DNA of 53,805 nt from an uncultured Clostridium sp. GTDB taxonomy: Bacteria; Bacillota; Clostridia; Lachnospirales; Lachnospiraceae. The first letter of the stretch is position 1. The number at the start of each line of letters is the position of its first letter. Shown piece after piece: positions 51,105 through 53,805 of this stretch. A program made the position numbers and the translations under genes. Location: positions 1 through 53,805 of the forward strand of contig CAMNRM010000035.1 in assembly GCA_946553025.1 (NCBI GenBank), written 5' to 3'. A model generated the notes under the pieces. That model was not told the origin of the DNA. It was given only the letters and a program-made list of their open reading frames with translations, and ran no database searches.

Positions 51105-52463
51105 TTACGACATTTTTCTGCATGAAACCTCGCATCGTTTCCCGCGTCCGTCTTTCCAGACCGCATAACCGCCCACCAGATCGGCCAGTATCCACCCTAT
51201 GGGAATGGCCCACCAGATCCCCCAGACGCCCACGCCCGGCAGGGGTGCTGTTATATAAGCTAAGACCACTCTCGTCCCCAGGGAAATCACGGTAAGCACA
51301 ACCGACATCTCCGGTTTTCCAATCCCGCGAAAGTATCCGTAGAGCAAAAACAGCACGCCGATCCCGCAGTAAAATGCACCTTCTACCCGAAGATATCCCG
51401 CTCCGATTCCAAGAATTTCCAACTCTGTTTCCTTAATAAATATCTGCAAAAGAAGCGGGGCAAAGCAGAATACTGCCACGGAAACTGCTGCGCAAAAAAG
51501 CATGGAAACCCTGACCGCACTTAAAATACCTTCCTTTACCCGTTCCTTTTTTCCTGCCCCGTGATTCTGTGAGGTAAAGATGGAGAACGCATTTCCAAAC
51601 TCCTGGGCAGGCATGTAGGCAAAGGAATCAATCTTCACCCCGGCGGCAAATGCTGCCATAACAGCGGTTCCAAAGCGGTTGACCAGGCCCTGAATCATAA
51701 GTATTCCAAAGTTCATCACTGACTGCTGGATACAGGCCGCCGCAGAAAAACGCAGGATTTCTCCCACGCTTTTTCCGGTAAAAGAAAGTTCTTCTTTTCT
51801 TGGCCGCAGCCACGCCTCCCTGATCCAGGTATAAGCCCCGATACCCAGGCCGGAAAACATCTGGGCAATAACGGTAGCCGCAGCCGCCCCCCGGATTCCC
51901 CAGCCGAACCGAATCACAAAAAGCAAATCCAATCCCACATTCAGCAGCGCCGCACTTCCCAGAAAACACAGAGGAATAACAGAATTCCCCACAGCCCTGA
52001 GAAGAAAGGCAAAATAATTATATAAAAACACAAAAAAGATGCCAAAAAAAATCACAAACACATACTCTTCCATCATCAGCCACAGGGAATCCGGCGTCTG
52101 GAGCAGCTTTAAAATTCCGGGCAGGGCGGCAAATACCAGCACATTTACGCTGACGCTCACCGCCCCGATAAGCACAAAAGCCGCAGCTATGCTGTTTCGC
52201 ATCTGCACCTCATCTTTTTTTCCGAAATAAAACGAATACACCGATCCGCTCCCCATACACAGGCCGATAAGAATCGAGGTTAAAAATGTCATCAGCGTAT
52301 AGGCCGATCCCACCGCCGCCAAAGCATCCGCGCCCAAAAACCTGCCTACAATCAGCGTATCGGCAATATTATAGCATTGCTGCAAAAGGTTTCCCAAAAT
52401 CATCGGACCTGCAAAGGCCAGCATGGAAGCCGTTACCTTTCCCTCGGTTAAATCCTTATTCAT
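51105..52463 (-). CDS. MATE-family exporter
   Basis: 452 residues with twelve transmembrane helices in two homologous halves. MATE landmarks: MLAFAGPMILGNLLQQCYNI, ADTLIVGRFLGADALAAVGS, and in the second half SVMNFGILMIQGLVNRFGTA and SQNHGAGKKERVKEGI. Exports cationic drugs or metabolites using Na+ or H+. Overlaps the GGDEF gene by four bases, so the two are co-transcribed. Confidence 0.93.
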   Translation of the reverse strand: MNKDLTEGKVTASMLAFAGPMILGNLLQQCYNIADTLIVGRFLGADALAAVGSAYTLMTFLTSILIGLCMGSGSVYSFYFGKKDEVQMRNSIAAAFVLIGAVSVSVNVLVFAALPGILKLLQTPDSLWLMMEEYVFVIFFGIFFVFLYNYFAFLLRAVGNSVIPLCFLGSAALLNVGLDLLFVIRFGWGIRGAAAATVIAQMFSGLGIGAYTWIREAWLRPRKEELSFTGKSVGEILRFSAAACIQQSVMNFGILMIQGLVNRFGTAVMAAFAAGVKIDSFAYMPAQEFGNAFSIFTSQNHGAGKKERVKEGILSAVRVSMLFCAAVSVAVFCFAPLLLQIFIKETELEILGIGAGYLRVEGAFYCGIGVLFLLYGYFRGIGKPEMSVVLTVISLGTRVVLAYITAPLPGVGVWGIWWAIPIGWILADLVGGYAVWKDGRGKRCEVSCRKMS

Positions 52464-53548
52464 TCCGCATTCTCCAGACGGCTGTCTTTCCAGTCCTTAT
52501 GCTGATGGTACTTGCGCTTATTCTCCTGTTTGCAGAGGTACATGGCTTCATCGGCCTGTTTCAGAAGCTTTTCCCTGGTCAAATCCTGCTCTTTTCCGGT
52601 AACGGCAAGGACACCGTAGCTGAAGCTTACCGGATACTCCTTTTGATTTTCCCGGATAAACATTTCCAGGGCCGTGCCTAACTTTTCCTCCGCGGCGTGC
52701 TTGGGGCAGTCCATAAAGATAATCACAAACTCATCCCCGCCAATCCGGGCAAAGATATCGGTATTGCGGATTCTGGTCTTGACAACGGAAACAAAGTTGC
52801 TGATATAAGTATCGCCCTCCATATGGCCGAATTTGTCATTAACATATTTAAGCCCGTCCAAATCCAGATAACAGAACGTGTGCGGCTTTCCCTTCCATAG
52901 CATATGATCCAGCTGTTCCTCTGCATAGCGGCGGTTAAAAATCCCTGTTCCCGGATCGCTGTAAGCCTTATCCGTAAGCTGCCGGGTTCTCTGTTTTTCC
53001 TCGGTAACATTCGCCACGACATGGGCATAGACCAGACCATCCTTCCAGGGAATGGAAAAGGAAAGGATTAAAAAGCACTGGCCGCACCCGTCCTCAGCCT
53101 CCCATACCCGCTCGCACTCACTCGGTTCCCACTCCAGAAGATGATGCTGGAACTCCAGACGGTGCTGACAAAAATCGCAGGAGCCTTCCTCCGTATGAAA
53201 CCTCCCTGACCGCTTATTGCAGTAGAGAATCGATTTATCGTCCGCTTTCACCACCATAATCCACTCGTCCCGCATCCTGGTTAATTCGGTAAGAAGATCA
53301 TTGTACGACTGGATAACCTCCATATATTTGCCCACTTCTTCTGCCTTCTGCCGCAAATCATCTTCTCTCCTCTTCAGCTGCCGCAAAAAGGAAACCATCT
53401 CCTCAGCCACCTCATGCAGCATCGGTTCTTCATCGCTGATATTTTTAGAAAGCCTTTCCAGCGCTTCAATATCCATCTCATTCTTGTCCGAGTCATTTAA
53501 AATATTTTTCAAATACGAAAAAAGAATCTGGCTGTTCTGCCCTTCCAT
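52460..53548 (-). CDS. Diguanylate cyclase with Cys/His-rich sensor domain
   Basis: 362 residues from ATG 53548 (GAGGAGAG seven bases upstream; an in-frame start at 53575 lies over the SD). Residues ~1-90 form a coiled-coil region. Residues ~95-185 look PAS-like and hold several Cys and His (CNKRSGRFHTEEGSCDFCQH; DGCGQCFLIL). The GGDEF domain (~200-350) has an intact RIGGDEFVII active site and an RNTD inhibitory I-site five residues before it. Makes cyclic di-GMP. No EAL domain. Confidence 0.93.
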   Translation of the reverse strand: MEGQNSQILFSYLKNILNDSDKNEMDIEALERLSKNISDEEPMLHEVAEEMVSFLRQLKRREDDLRQKAEEVGKYMEVIQSYNDLLTELTRMRDEWIMVVKADDKSILYCNKRSGRFHTEEGSCDFCQHRLEFQHHLLEWEPSECERVWEAEDGCGQCFLILSFSIPWKDGLVYAHVVANVTEEKQRTRQLTDKAYSDPGTGIFNRRYAEEQLDHMLWKGKPHTFCYLDLDGLKYVNDKFGHMEGDTYISNFVSVVKTRIRNTDIFARIGGDEFVIIFMDCPKHAAEEKLGTALEMFIRENQKEYPVSFSYGVLAVTGKEQDLTREKLLKQADEAMYLCKQENKRKYHQHKDWKDSRLENAE

Positions 53549-53581
53549 AAAACATCTCTCCTCTTTTTTATACAAATGTAT

Positions 53582-53611
53582 AGAAGCCTCAAAAAGTCTT
53601 TTGCCGCTTCT
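53582..53611. repeat. Second copy of hairpin 4, opposite orientation
   Basis: AGAAGC (53582-53587) pairs with GCTTCT (53606-53611), with CAAAAAG/CTTTTG inside. It matches the reverse complement of hairpin 4 at 26691-26720 along nearly its whole length and again lies next to a near-palindrome copy. Confidence 0.75.
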
Positions 53612-53630
53612 GATGCTATGGACTGTTTTG

Positions 53631-53655
53631 GTTGCTGTTCACACGTCACAGTAAC
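53631..53655. repeat. Dispersed near-palindrome, copy 4
   Basis: GTTGCTGTTCACACGTCAC followed by AGTAAC; one base shorter than the others. It is 20 bases from the hairpin-4 copy, upstream of the GGDEF gene. Confidence 0.65.
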
Positions 53656-53707
53656 CTGTTTTGCACACAGTGCTTCTTGTTTCTGCAATCCTAAAAACAT
53701 CAACCCC

Positions 53708-53716
53708 ATTATAACA
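53708..53716 (-). promoter_or_regulatory. Extended -10 promoter candidate for the GGDEF-MATE operon
   Basis: Minus strand TGTTATAAT (TGn plus perfect TATAAT); no good -35 at the expected distance. The leader to ATG 53548 would be ~150 bases and would include the near-palindrome and hairpin copies. Confidence 0.45.
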
Positions 53717-53805
53717 TTATCACTCCCCGATTTCCAGCATATATTTCTTAAAGATAGTGTAACTTTACCTGGGGAACCCAAAGGGCAGACTTTCCCCTGC
53801 ACTTT

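Noticed and set aside
1-53805. tRNA, rRNA or flagellin genes
   Set aside because: No cloverleaf with CCA-adjacent acceptor, no rRNA sequence and no flagellin-type N and C termini were recognised in the window, although flagellin-specific factors are present.

Overview
The window looks like a chromosomal segment of a motile, Gram-positive Clostridia, most likely Lachnospiraceae. Reasons: GGAGG-type ribosome binding sites throughout; the flagellar gene order flgM-flgN-flgK-flgL-yviE-fliW-csrA; sigma-28 (SigD) type promoters; choline-binding-type cell-wall repeat proteins; a LicT-controlled PTS; MATE and heterodimeric ABC exporters; and many small toxin-antitoxin genes. Genus cannot be fixed from the sequence alone.

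Layout. (1) 1-8.7 kb, minus strand: two glycosyltransferases, a PilZ protein, a lytic transglycosylase, two paralogous cell-wall-binding repeat proteins, an FlhB C-terminal-domain homologue and a FliK-like protein, read away from a SigD-type promoter. (2) 9.0-14.8 kb, plus strand: the late flagellar operon flgM, flgN, flgK, flgL, yviE, fliW, csrA, with its own SigD-type promoter and a strong terminator. (3) 14.8-15.8 kb: an AT-rich PIN toxin-antitoxin patch containing a decayed duplicate. (4) 15.9-20.9 kb, minus: a degenerate nucleotidyltransferase-family protein, a FliT-like protein, fliS and fliD behind a third SigD-type promoter. (5) 20.9-24.3 kb, plus: a ParA ATPase with a proline-rich ComFB protein, then two orphan YgiT-type zinc fingers around a MazF-like pair. 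(6) 24.4-28.2 kb: a PAP2-like membrane protein, carbamate kinase, a 180-base array of four hairpins, a glycosyltransferase and a 27-base tandem repeat. (7) 28.2-36.2 kb, minus: carB, carA, a LicT-type antiterminator and a glucose-type PTS permease whose leader carries a RAT/terminator switch. (8) 36.3-40.5 kb, minus: MarR plus a heterodimeric ABC exporter, with a double palindromic operator. (9) 40.7-42.2 kb: a MATE 3' remnant, a DUF4430/ECF S-component pair, and an IS1182-type transposase remnant that has cut off a SIS gene. (10) 42.1-47.9 kb, minus: ROK regulator, hydantoinase A and B, truncated SIS gene. (11) 48-53.8 kb: decayed DUF1016 gene, second PAP2-like protein, Sfp-type transferase, MATE exporter and diguanylate cyclase.

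How the parts fit. FlgM (anti-sigma-28), FlgN, FliS, the FliT-like protein, FliW and CsrA together form the chaperone and feedback layer of flagellar assembly around the hook-filament junction (FlgK, FlgL) and filament cap (FliD). The flagellin gene is not in the window. Three proteins connect to cyclic di-GMP by family: PilZ, ComFB and a GGDEF protein.

The most unusual signals are non-coding: a 26-base near-palindrome in at least five intergenic copies, and a modular four-hairpin element between two of those copies whose fourth hairpin recurs next to a further copy 27 kb away.
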